Assembly: GCA_020912385.1 (NCBI GenBank)
Contig: CP087212.1
Coordinates: 1,550,001 to 1,614,000 of the forward strand
From: Neofusicoccum parvum
Lineage: Eukaryota; Ascomycota; Dothideomycetes; Botryosphaeriales; Botryosphaeriaceae
Length of the DNA: 64,000 nucleotides
Direction: 5' to 3'
The translations under genes and the position numbers were made by a program. Within the stretch, counting starts at the first letter, position 1. Every line of letters starts with the position of its first letter. Of this stretch, positions 14,475 through 25,414 are shown piece by piece. The notes beneath the pieces are model-generated. The model had not been told where the DNA came from. It was given only the letters and a program-made list of their open reading frames with translations, and made no database searches.

Positions 14475-15234
14475 GGTGGTGTCTGATGGTCGGGGAAGGG
14501 AGCGGCCCTGAAAAAAGTTTGAGGCAGAGAGCACAAAACCGCCCCGCTAGCGTCGTCTGCCAAGCCCTATTACATAGGTTTTGCGCGCTAGGCCGAGAGC
14601 GGCAGGGATGCGCACGCGCGGCGAGATCTACGGCCTCGGGGCCTGGCCGGCCTGGACGGCCACACGGCGTCCCTCCGCGCGCGGCCATCGTCGAGCGCCT
14701 GCGTCTGGCGCGGGCCCGCAGCTGCAGCGCGCGCTTTGCGCCGCAACATTGAACGCCGCAGCACAATCAGCCGCCCGCGGGCGACGCGCGCTTTCGAGCT
14801 CTTCCGCATGCAGCTCCGAGCCGCGGATCATGGGCCCCTGCGCACATCGCCGTCGAGGCGGTGGAGGGCGAGCCGCGGGGCGCGCGTGATTGGCTGCGCG
14901 GCCTCCACCAGCGTCGATTTCCTGTGCATCATGGCAGAGATAAGGGCGAGAGGCGCGCATGGTCAGGTGGCCGGGGCCTTTGTCGAGATGGTGTACGGGA
15001 TTGATGGTTGCCTCCAGCTACTTGAAACCCTGCCGCCGCCGCTGCCTCAATGCTGCTGCAGCGCACGCCTGTCCATGACCTGACCCCCTCCGCCGCCTAG
15101 TCCGCCCGCGCTGCGCTTGTGCCTTGGAACTGGCGCCGCTATAAACAAACAATCTCCCGCTCAACCTCGTCACCCACCCGCGCCCGCATTCTTCTTCCAC
15201 CCGTCGCCCACCGAAAGCGCGCCCAGGGCCATAC
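14475..15234. other. Divergent promoter region between ura2 and YVC1 genes
   Basis: 760 bp of very GC-rich DNA between two genes transcribed away from each other. A TATAAA faces the channel gene. No other motif was identified with confidence. Confidence 0.6.
15140..15145 (+). promoter_or_regulatory. TATA box of the YVC1-like gene
   Basis: TATAAA, 95 bp before the ATG at 15235, the only such element in this GC-rich interval. Confidence 0.45.
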
Positions 15235-18200
15235 ATGCTCGCATCGCTGCTCCGGCCTCGAAAAGGTCGCCGTCGCCGACCCGAAACCTCGCCCTTTTCG
15301 TCGCCCTTTGCGCAGCGCAACAGCGGGCGGAACCCCGAGCGCGACTACCTCCTGCGAAATGGCTCTGACGAGGACGAGGGCCACTACGATGGCGGGGTCG
15401 AGGACGAGGACGACGACAACGAGCCCGTCCTGCCCATCTTCAGCGCCGAGCATCTCGGTATGTCTTGCCCAGCCTGTGCGACCGCCACCTGCTAACGAGA
15501 GCCTTGACGCGCAGACCGCCTCCCGATCTACAATATTACGCACTCCATAAGACTGCTCGTTCTCCAGCGCTGTGAGACAACCTTGTCGTGGGATCAGCTG
15601 CGCTCACCGCAAGTCTCCCAGTTCTTGGTCAAGCCCATCCAGCAGGAAATTCGCGCGACCCTCTTCTCGCGCGGCACACTGTATGCTCTGATCGCCAATT
15701 GCTTGCAGTTCCAAAAACAAGGGCAGCTGAACCCAGGAAATGTGGGCGTGGAGAAAACCCGCGGCCTGATCTGCGAGCTGCTGGCGATGCGCCTGCTCAA
15801 GGAGTTTTCGACTCGTGAGCTCATCGATGCACTGTCTTACGATTTTGATCCCTTGCAGGGTCTCACTCCGCCTGCAACTGCCACAGGTCGCAGCAAGCCA
15901 ATAACGCAGTCTCGCTTAGCGCGCATCTCAGCCGTCGAGGTTGCCATCCGCGCCCAGGCCAAGAAGTTCCTGGCGCATCCACTGGTCGTCCAGCAGCTGG
16001 AGGCCATCTGGTCGGGAACCATCGTCTTCCACTCGTACGCCGACAGTCTGCATAGGTCTCCGACGAAGCGCTCCTTCCGTACCGCCCTGAACTACGGGTC
16101 TATGGAGAATGGCACGCGCTCGCCAGGAAAATTGGATGATTCTGAGCCCCTCATGCCGTCCATGGTTCGTAGGACAGTCACTCTGTACGACCCGCGCGAG
16201 GCTTCCATGTTCAAGCTATCCCGTCTGCGCGTGCCCCGGTACAGACAGCTGTTTTCCACGTGCTCGTTCGCTGTCATGCTCGGCCTTTTCTTGGCCGTGC
16301 TCGTAAGCAAGTCAGTTGACATCACGGCTCTCGAGGTTCTTTTCTGGTTCTGGTCGGCAGGCTTCATGTTAGACGAGGTGGTTGGATTCACCGAGCAGGT
16401 AAGACAAGAGGGAATGGGTGTATGGGATGCACGCATACTCACGATCTCGACTAGGGCTTTAACCTTTACATTCTGAGCGTCTGGAACGCATTTGACTTGG
16501 GCATTTTGCTACTTTTCGTGGTCTACTACGTCATGAGACTTTACGGTATCCTCATGCCGGATGTTCGCAAACATCACGTTGCAGACATGGCTTATGATGT
16601 TCTTGCTTCCACGGCCGTCCTGCTGTTCCCGAGACTTTTTTCAGTCTTAGACCATTACCGCTACTTCTCCCAGCTGTTGATCGCATTTAGGATGATGGCT
16701 ATGGATCTGATGGCCATCCTCATCCTCATTATTATCAGCTGTAGTGGTTTCTTCGTTGCCTTCACGCTGGCTTTTGGAGACACCGGTCTTACCTCAGCCT
16801 CGTCCGCGGCATATGCGCTTTTCCAAATGCTGATGGGATTCACTCCAGCAGCTTGGGACATCTGGGGCAGCTACAACCCTCTCGGGAAGGCTATTCTTAC
16901 TCTTTTCCTCTTCATCGCCCACTTCCTCATCGTCACCATTCTGATCACGGTTCTGACTAATGTAAGTCCCATCAATTTCCGTCCTGTTTTATCCAAGCCA
17001 AGCGCATAGTTGTGCGGGAAATGCCCATTCAAGTCGGAGCCATCGGAAGCGTAGGCCCTGATGCAGCTCCTTACTCTACGTTTGCTTGGATGTTTCCCAC
17101 CCAAATGCGATCAGAAGCCCTACTTCGGTCTCGCAATATTTGCCAATTATTCTGTTACTAACGTCAGTGCAGTCGTTCATGGCAGTAGTGCAGAACGCGA
17201 ACGAAGAGCACCAGTTTCTGTTTGCGGTGAATACCATATCGATGGTTAAGTCGGACGCGCTTTTCTCCTACATTGCGCCGACGAACATCATTGCATGGCT
17301 CCTGACGCCGATCCGGTTCCTTATGCCTTTCCGCTCGTTCGTTAAGATGAACCGCACGCTCATCAAGGTTACCCATTTTCCGATACTCTTCGCGATCTTC
17401 ACCTACGAACAACTCATCTTGTCGCGCGTTGCCTTCCAGCCCGAGGAATTAGTCGAACAGCGGGGTAGATCACGGCAGAAGGTACCTGCGGCGTTCAGCA
17501 TTCGCGGCAACGGAGATCTTTTCAGCCCAGGAACACGTTTGCGAGAACCTTCCATTACCACATTCCATAAGGATCGGGCCCTTGACGAAGTCTTCCGCCG
17601 GCCTTTCAGAGGACCAACGCCGACCATGCGTCAAAATGCAAGCGACAACGTAGAGGAAAGAAGAAAATCGAGCAATGTGGTTCGCGATTGGATGCAAGGC
17701 ATGCACGAAGGAGGAGCCTCGCCCCCATTAGAAGAGCCCAGGTCGGTTCTCGAGCGACTCGAGCAAGCGCGCCGTCCAGGAATGCGCCGGTCGAGGACTT
17801 CCAAGATGGCTGTACCCCGGAGATTACAGCCCTCCATGGCAAGGTCAGTGGCATCAGATCCAGATGTCACTCAAACAATTCCTACCCTGTCCCGGATTCA
17901 CCGTAGTTTTGACGATCCTGGCATGATGAGCATGGACGATCAACCACAGCAGACTGATGCCGATGGCGATGACGAGCTCGTTACGAATGATGAGAATGAT
18001 GATGATCGGATCACTCTAGGCCAGTCGATGCGGGATACACCTCGTCTGGAAGAAAACAAAGAGAACCAGCCGGTTTACGAGTCGTCTGGCGGCGAGGACT
18101 ATTTTAGGACCCCGATTGCCACGAAGTCGCACACTCCGGTTCTTCCCAGCTCTGTCTCCTCCAGGATTCGTGATCCCCTGCCTCCAGTGCCCAAGGTCTC

Positions 18201-19038
18201 GAACGTCATTCCCCAGCGGCGTCATCATAACCGCAACGTCTCCACCAACACCATCCTGTTCAGCCCGCAGAAGGACGACTTTGGATCTGGCCGTGACTCG
18301 ACTTCCACTTCACCGGCAAAGCGACCTTCTACCGCGCATCGTAGCGGTGCCGCAACTCCTCGCACCAAAGCCACCCCCAAGCGGCCCACTGTCAACCCGC
18401 CAAAGCTGAACCGACCGGACCTCTCTCCCCGTAATCAGAACAAGTCATCTCCGAACCTGCTCGGAATCGGGTTTGGCAACCTGCCTCGCCCTCCGCAACG
18501 GCACCGCGATCCTTCGTTCAACGCGCTTGCGCTGGACCTCGCCTCCGATCTCGGCGACAACCGTCCCCGCCCTGAACTTCCCAACATCCCCGGCATGTCG
18601 GCCAGCTTCTCGACCCAGATGGAAATGGCGGCCATGGGGGCCCGGCGCTTCAGGCGATCCGGACGGCCTGGACGGGCCGGCTCGCACGATGACGAGGACG
18701 AGGAGGAGGAGGACCGATCCCGCACGAACAGGATCCTGCTGGCGCGCATGAACACGCTCGAGGAGAGCTTCAAGGAGGTGCTGAAGGAAGTGCGGGGCCT
18801 GAACAAAACCAACGGCGGCGCTCATGCAGCGGACAAGAAGGGAAAACAGAAGAAGGGCACGCGCACACCTGCCACGCCCGGGACGCGCACTCCTGGTGCC
18901 GCTAGCTCGGCGGGTGGCGGGTCGACTGGGACGGCTGGAACGGCTATTCATGATGGCAGCGGTGATGATAGGGCGTCGATCAGGCGGATCGATGAGGAGC
19001 AGGACGGGGATCTGGACTCTTCGAGGTCGTCGGTTTGA
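15235..19038 (+). CDS. yvc1: YVC1-type vacuolar TRP calcium channel
   Basis: Four exons, 15235-15457, 15515-16398, 16455-16961 and 17173-19038, encode 1159 residues. TRPY channels release Ca2+ from the vacuole on osmotic or mechanical stress. The cytosolic N-terminus (about 1-315) contains the conserved HSIRLLVLQRCETTLSWDQL and EKTRGLICELLAMRLLKE. Six membrane segments follow between about 318 and 538; the pore region around FQMLMGFTPAAWDIWGSYNP precedes the last helix (LFIAHFLIVTILITVLTN). After the helix, SFMAVVQNANEEHQFLFAVN marks the proximal C-terminus. The remaining roughly 500 residues are low-complexity, rich in Ser, Pro, Arg and acidic runs, with a short coiled-coil-like segment near 1070. 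Yeast Yvc1 is about 675 residues, so this tail is long. Intron 3 (211 nt) is the longest and has TACTAAC. Confidence 0.93.
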
Positions 19039-20328
19039 TTGGTCTCTTCCCAGTGCTTTTTGCTGCCTCGATGGGGCTTCGTGCTATAGTTTCCTCGCGT
19101 TTCCATTGGTCTTTTGTACGGAGACTGTCTTTTTCTTTTATTGCATACGACGGCGTTTATCCTTTCGTGCATCGTTGTTGGTTTCCGACGTCTCTCCGGT
19201 GCGGCGTACAGCGTGCATAGAGCAGCGTACAGCTAATGGTGGTTTCCTACGTGATTTCCATGTTCTTGCGTTTCTGCATTTGCCGTTTCATCACACTTGA
19301 GCTGGCGGCAGGGTGGTCTTCTTCTGATGCAATTGGATGGGAGGGAAAGGGTTTGCAAAATGGAAACAAAACTGGGCGGTCTTCTGTTCTCTCCCATCGT
19401 ATTTCTCGCGTTGCAGGCTCAGATCAACGGGGGCGTATTTACGGCCAGACTCCGGAATTAATGACAAAGACATCTGACGACGGCTGAGGGTTGCTGCTGC
19501 TTCTTATCCCCGTGGGCTGAGCGTGGTGTGGGGCAGGCTCGCCGGACGAATGCACGCGGTGACTGCCGCGCAGGCAGCAGCATTAAAGCAGACGTGCGGG
19601 CATGCATGCAGGGTGTGCGTGCGCTTGGCGCGTTGCTTGTTCGAACGCAATGCGCACGGCAGGCGCAGTTGATAGGCGGAGATGCACAATAGAGTGCTGA
19701 CAAGGCCGTACGTCAACCCGCGTCCGCGGATCCCGCAGGCCGGGACAAGTGTCTCACCCTCCGCGGCGGATCAGCCGCGTCGACTCGGCCATTCTGCTCG
19801 TATCCGTTCGGTTTGGTCCGCCGTGAATCGCGGGCCTGCCGGACGAGGGAGCCCGGGGGAGGGCCCGCGGCGGCACGCTACTCAGGTGCTTAGCGGGGTG
19901 GGGCTGCCAGCGGGCCGCGCGACCCTCGCCGCCCTCGCAACGCCTCGCAACGGCCTCCTGCTCGACCTGCAGCTTGCACGGGAGTCCTGTCTGTGGTGGC
20001 GGTGGCTGCAGCGGCGCATTGGACGCTCAGCGAAGGCCTGCCGGGCACCGAGCCTGGCCGCCCGCATCTGGGTCGCCCAGCCCGAGGAGGACTTTGCGGA
20101 TGCGAGCCATCCGAGACGCGGAGCTAACGGATTTACGGTGTTTGGAATGTCTTGTCCCCGCGTCCACCGCCCAGCATTGGGTTCCCCTCACTTGGGGAAA
20201 GTCTGTTGCTGGGCGGACGCGTGTATATAAACCGCGAGAGCTGGTGTCCAGCAGGCCCAGCACCCCGCCTCCCAAGTGCCCTCCAGCCCATCCCTGCACC
20301 ATCCCAGCTTTCCACCAGCAACGCCAGC
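19039..20328. other. Intergenic region between YVC1-like and aldo/keto reductase genes
   Basis: About 1.3 kb between tandem genes. No coding signal. It includes the 3' flank of the channel gene and the promoter of the reductase. Confidence 0.5.
20224..20230 (+). promoter_or_regulatory. TATA box of the aldo/keto reductase gene
   Basis: TATATAA, 105 bp before the ATG at 20329, followed by a CT-rich stretch ending at the start codon. Confidence 0.55.
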
Positions 20329-21746
20329 ATGGCCTTCCCCATTCCTCCCGAGCCCAAGTCCGCCCTTGGCTGGCACCGCCTCCTCTCGCCCACGGCGGGC
20401 GTGAGGGTTTCCCCTCTGTGTCTGGGTGCCATGAACTTTGGCAATGCCTGGTAAGACCCTGCAGACGCCCCAGTTCTGAGCGGAATCACTGACCGCGCCG
20501 TGCAGGGAAGGATTCATGGGAAAGTGCGACAAGACGACCACCTATGAGATCCTGGACTACTTCTTCGAGCAGGGTGGCAACTTCATTGTACGCTCTGCCC
20601 GCACCCAATTCTTCGTGGTCTGAGAAACTAACCGTGCTTCAGGATACTGCGAACAACTGTGAGTCTCCTGTCTGTGTACGACGCGCCATCGCTGACCGGG
20701 CGCAGACCAGGGTGAGGAAAGCGAGGAGTGGCTCGGCGATTGGATGAAGGAGCGCAACAACCGCGACCAGGCAAGCCCACTCGTCCATGTACTGCCGGGG
20801 CGCATGTGCTGACAAGACCACAAAGATTGTCCTGGCAACCAAGTTCACCACATGCTATCCCTCCGGCAAGGGAGGCGAGAAGATCAAGGGCAACTATCAG
20901 GGCAACCATGCCAAGAGCTTGAAGCACTCGGTCGCCGCGAGTTTGAAGAAGCTGCAGACCGACTACATCGACCTGCTCTACCTCCACTGGTGGGATTTCT
21001 CGACCTCGATCCCTGAGGTCATGCAGAGCCTGCACCACCTCGTCCAGGCCGGCAAGGTCATCTATCTGGGTGTCTCGGACACGCCCGCCTGGGTCGTCAG
21101 CAAGGCCAACCAATGTAGGCATCCCAGCACGCAGACCTCCCGTGCCATCTAGCTAACCCCACAACCACAAGACGCCCGCGACCACGCCCTGACCCAGTTC
21201 TCCGTCTACCAAGGCCGCTGGAGCGCCGCGGACCGCGACTTCGAGCGCGACATCATGCACATGGCCTACGACGAGGGCATGGCGCTCGCCCCCTGGGGCG
21301 CCCTCGGCGGCGGCATGTTCAAGACGGAGGAGCAGTACGCCAAGTCCGAGGGCCGCAACATGCGCCCGCAGAGCGAGAACGCCAAGAAGATCACAGCGGC
21401 GCTGGACAAGATCTCGAAGGCGAAGGGCACGCTCATCACCAGCATCGCCCTCGCCTACGTCATGCACAAGGCCCCCTACGTCTTCCCCATCGTGGGCGGC
21501 CGCAAGGTCGAGCACCTGAAGGGCAACATCGAGGCGCTGAGCATCCAGCTGTCGCCCGAGGAGATCAAGGAGATTGAAGATGCGGTGCCGTTCGATGTCG
21601 GCTTCCCGTCCAGCATGCTGTTCGAGTTCTTCGGCATGAACAAGTACCAGTCGGACATGAGCACTTTCGATATCCCGCTCGTCAAGTCGGCCGGCTACCT
21701 CGATACTGTGCAGAAGGTCCAGCCGATCAAGCCGAGGAAAGTCTAA
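20329..21746 (+). CDS. Aldo/keto reductase, aryl-alcohol dehydrogenase (AAD/norsolorinic acid reductase-like) type
   Basis: Six exons, 20329-20450, 20506-20587, 20643-20658, 20706-20770, 20826-21114 and 21172-21746, give 382 residues. Aldo/keto reductases reduce aldehydes or ketones with NADPH in the cytosol. The catalytic tetrad is visible: D69 and Y74 in NFIDTANNYQ, K101 in VLATKF and H149 in LYLHWWDF. The N-terminus ([20 protein letters not shown]) and the late segment [18 protein letters not shown] are typical of the fungal AAD/StcV subgroup. The physiological substrate cannot be told; no biosynthetic cluster surrounds it. Intron 4 (20771-20825) begins with GC rather than GT, and exon 3 has only 16 nt. 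A TATA box lies 105 bp upstream. Confidence 0.93.
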
Positions 21747-22675
21747 GGCGGTGGGAGATACAGGAGGAACTCGAGTAATGCGGGAGTAGTAGGATGTCAT
21801 AAAATTCTTAGCTCCATCTATGAAGACGAAGACTGTCAGTGATCCATTGATCCATTTTGCCCACTCTTTTGGTATTCACCCTGATTGATCTCGAGTCCTT
21901 CCGTTGTCGGTATCGTCTACTTATAAATCACGAGGAGTTAAAGCATTCATCCGGATGGATCTACGGTAGGTCTTGCTACACCTTTCCGTTCACATGAACA
22001 CTTCAACTCCCCGTGCACAGCCTGCAATGCAATGTAGAGGAAAATTCACACGAAAGGCATGAAGCAGCGCTCCCAACAAGCAAGCGTCAAGCAAGCACGG
22101 TTTTGAGCGTGCTTGATAGCTGACTGACCCATCAAGCGCTTGCCAAGTAATATTAGCTAAATATTTAGTATAATAAGGCCTTTAAAAGCTACTAAGGTGG
22201 ATTGATACTTAACGTATAGATAGACGGGATAAGTCTAAAGAAGTATTATCTATTACAGAACGGCCTACGCGAGGGTAGCGACGGTAGCGAGGCTAGTAAG
22301 GCAGCGGGCGCGGCGGCGGGCGTGGAGCCGTAGAGCGTACTAAATCTATTCTAGGTATGGGAGCCGCAACAATATGCCAAGATGGTAGACACAAGAAATA
22401 CCCAAGGTAAGTTAAATGGTGCTCAGTGTTGCCAAATATGGTAATCACGAGGGCGAGAGCACCAACAGTGCTTCACTCCCGGCTCAAAGTCATTCGAATT
22501 ACGACCAAAGAATATCTTATGTGTGTTACGCTCACCCATGGGCCGTGGATGCCTGGTTGTCTCCCAACGAGTCCGCAAACACCGGTTTGCACTACGTCAC
22601 CGCCACACTTTTCCACTACAATTTTAACCACTCCTCCTCGGCCTTTCAAGACAACGCCGCCGCGCAAGAGCAACG
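21747..22675. other. Intergenic region with a probable transposon relic
   Basis: About 0.9 kb with no gene. Composition changes sharply around 22140-22260 (AT- and TpA-rich) and 22260-22330 (very GC-rich); see the repeat entry at 22080. Confidence 0.5.
22080..22390. mobile_element. Degenerate repeat-element relic (unclassified)
   Basis: The stretch begins with nested inverted repeats (CAAGCACG at 22092 and CGTGCTTG at 22108; palindrome CAAGCGCTTG at 22133). It then turns AT-rich with many TpA steps (ATTAGCTAAATATTTAGTAT) and ends in a GC-rich AGCGACGGTAGCGAGG-like tract. Such a mix is seen in repeat-induced-point-mutated transposon remnants in Pezizomycotina. No open frame or clear terminal repeats are left, so class and boundaries are inferred. 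Confidence 0.35.
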
Positions 22676-23964
22676 ATGCTCTGTACATCTACGACCCTAG
22701 CAAAGCTTGGCCACAAGCTTGGCCACAAGCTCGGCATTATGAGCCACCAGCCCGCGCCCTCGCCCTCGCCCTCGCCCTTCCTCGCGCTCCCGCGGGAGCT
22801 ACGCAACCAGATCTACGCCGAAGCCATCATCTCGTGCGTCGCCGTCGAAAACGCGCTGGAAGACCCCCGAGCCACCGCCCGCCCGCAGCTCAGCACGGTC
22901 ACCCACAATGTCAAGCCGCCGCTCACCAAGGCCCTCTGTATACGCCTGCGCCTCTGGCACGAGGAGCCCAAAGCCATCCGCGCCGGCTCTCCTGCCGCGC
23001 TCCTCCTCGTCTCCCACCAGATCTCCGCCGAGTTCAGCGACGAGCTCTTCCGGCACGCCCAGCTGGTCGGCCACTACAATGTCCACGCACACAACGACAT
23101 TTTCGACTACGACATAGTGGCACTGGTCGGCGCGCCCGCCGCCCCCGCCGTCGGCATCGAAGACTACAGCATACACTTGAAGACATTGCTGCCGCTGCAC
23201 CGCCTGCGCCACTGGGAGGTCCAGTTCGACATCCACTCGTACAAGCCCGCCAAGTTCGAACTGCGCACGGGCCAGTCGGAGACGTACATGCGCTGCGTCG
23301 ACGCGGTGCTGCGTCAGCTGCCCGGCCTCGAGGAGCTGACGCTTCGCCTGATGGTCGCGGACTGGAAGCTCTGCACCAGGTATCACCACGCCCTCTCGAG
23401 TACCTGCAAGCGCTATCTTGCACCCTCGGAGTTCATGGCCGCTCGCATCGTGCACCGGCGCGGCTTGAAGGTGTTCAAGAAGGCTTGCACGGTTGGCTTT
23501 GGCAGTGACTGTGAGCCGTCGACGGCGAGGCAGGTGTTCCCGCTGATGGAGAGGGTGGAGCACTGGGACGAGGAGGCGGGGGCCATGAGGGTCGTCTCAG
23601 ACGTGAACAACGACCTGCGCTACTGGTATGTTTGCACCCCGCCGATCGTGTTGGGATAACCTCTCCTTCGTTAACGTAGCCTTGCAGTAAATTCTACACA
23701 ATGAGCAAGGGATACGGATACTACTGGGTCGAGAAGCAGTACCAGCCCTACGACAAGTTCGGTCCGGCCAAGTCCTACCAGGCGACGTTGGACGCGGTGA
23801 TGCATGGTTACAGGCTGTGGGTCATGAAGGGCAAGCCGGAATGGAACGACACGGAGGAGCACCGCACGGTCACAAGAGAGCTTGGCCTGGACGCGATGGG
23901 GTCGTTCTCTCAGCAGGTGTATAGGGAGATGGCGAAGTACGTGGGAGCGCGGCTGGGTTATTGA
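22676..23964 (+). CDS. Uncharacterised LPxExRN-family protein, copy 1
   Basis: Two exons, 22676-23625 and 23688-23964, give 408 residues (387 from the alternative ATG at 22739). I do not know its function. It begins with a Pro/Ser repeat and the motif FLALPRELRNQIY, resembling the F-box-like/2EXR/DUF7730 starts of fungal proteins. Further marks shared with the copies at 33976 and 36373 are LLVSHQISAEF, LHRLRHWEVQFD, LPGLEELTLRLM, a KFY block and YRLWVMKGKPEWND. The intron splits the same codon as in the 36373 copy (TG|), but here the join gives Cys instead of Trp. The 21 residues between the two ATGs are partly a 12-bp tandem repeat (LGHK LGHK), so the second ATG may be the real start. No signal peptide or membrane segment is visible. 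Confidence 0.75.
22704..22731. repeat. 12-bp tandem repeat near the start of LPxExRN copy 1
   Basis: Two full copies of GCTTGGCCACAA and a partial third, in frame between the two candidate start codons. Confidence 0.8.
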
Positions 23965-25414
23965 GACGCTACTCGGTATCAGCGGGGAACGTAGGTGGTT
24001 GAGGCTGTCATCAGGAGGCGTCAGTGCGACCATCCTTCGAGCCAAAGGCATTGAGCATCTAGGTTCTTTCCCTGTAGTTGATTATGGGTCTTCGAGGCGT
24101 CCTTCAAGTCTTTCTTCTCAAGGCCTCATCTGGCTCGCTGTTATAGATCATCATACGTCGAGAGTTCCAAGCTCCACTGCAACATTTCTGGACGCTCACT
24201 GACCTCAGCCCCACAATATGAAAGCTAGAGAGGCTCTCCCACAACACACCACTTGTCGTACGGATGCTCGTGAACTCTTTCGATTCCCACCACGACAGTC
24301 TGTACGGCGCTGTACGTAGCACTCGAGAACGGAGTCTTCATCCAGCTGATAGAGTCCTGTAGCAAATGCGTCTGTGCGAACGCCTCCAGCCACGATTTCC
24401 TCCGCGGTCAACCTGCCAAAAGGCGGAGAGACGCCCCTGGCTTCAACCGCACGCAGACGAATCTCCCCTGAACGATCCACCCGGCTTTCCTATCGTTGCC
24501 GTTTAAACAGCCACTCACTTTGTCCGCTACGCGTTCGTGATTGCGCATCACGCCCACCTGATGTGCCTGAAACAGCTGGGACGCCTTTCCGCACCCTCCA
24601 ATACGATACGCGAGGACGGAAAAAAAAAATCTCTTCCCTGCCATTCCCGGGGCGGCATTCCTTCCCGGGGTCCAGGCTCTCTTTCTTGTCAGCCTTACGG
24701 CACGCCACGATCCTCGTCGGTATTATTGACGACGGGGTAGACGGTGGTGTTGCGTGGTGTGAGGCGATGCGCGACGTCGCCTGCGGTTCACGTCGGCAAC
24801 ACACGGCGCTGGTTGCCTTGCCGCGACAACCGTCTTTGTGCCATCAGGGTATGCAAGTGCGCGCGAAGAGGGGCTGAAAGAGGGCGAAGAAGGGAAAAGA
24901 GCGCAAGCCGGGTCAGCTGTTGCGCGGAGCCTTCTCGATCGCGCGCGCCTTTTTGAGGGCGGAGTGAGGGGGTGGCGGGTTAGGGTTAATGCGCGTCGCG
25001 TGCATGCAGTAGGCAGGTCGCCGGCGGTGCTCGTGAAGAAGTTTTAGGCACGAACGGTGGCGGCGTGCCGTGCAACATGGATGCATGCGCGGCAGCCCGA
25101 AGATCCGGACCCGAGAGGCGGATCGCTTCACATGTGAGGAAGTCAATGTCCGACCACATCGTGATCTGCCCGATGAGAAAGGCCAGACGAAATGATGATC
25201 CGATTTGATCTACCCTGGGATATTACTGCCGAAAGATGCACACTCCAATCCCTACCACCGTCCTCCGAATGCAGCCGAAGAGCTGCCAATCCATCTTCTC
25301 ATACCCGTAACGCCTCCCTGCAAGACCTACGGCCAAGACCTTTTTCGAAGGCGAGCTTGACTGAAGCTTGCCGCATTGGCGTTTTAATTTCCGAACACGC
25401 CTGAGACGCGCGCT
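23965..25414. other. Intergenic region between convergent genes
   Basis: About 1.45 kb with only short, motif-free reading frames. A short poly-A run lies near 24622. Confidence 0.5.

Noticed and set aside
14475..14534. Upstream extension of the pyrimidine enzyme reading frame
   Set aside because: It begins with GTG, not ATG; the first ATG at 14474 sits in an ideal ACCATGG context.
20771..20825. Frameshift or pseudogene in the aldo/keto reductase
   Set aside because: A GC-AG intron explains the stop and restores the catalytic lysine segment exactly in phase.
24976..24990. TTAGGG telomere-like motif
   Set aside because: Only about two overlapping units; expected by chance and not an interstitial telomeric array.
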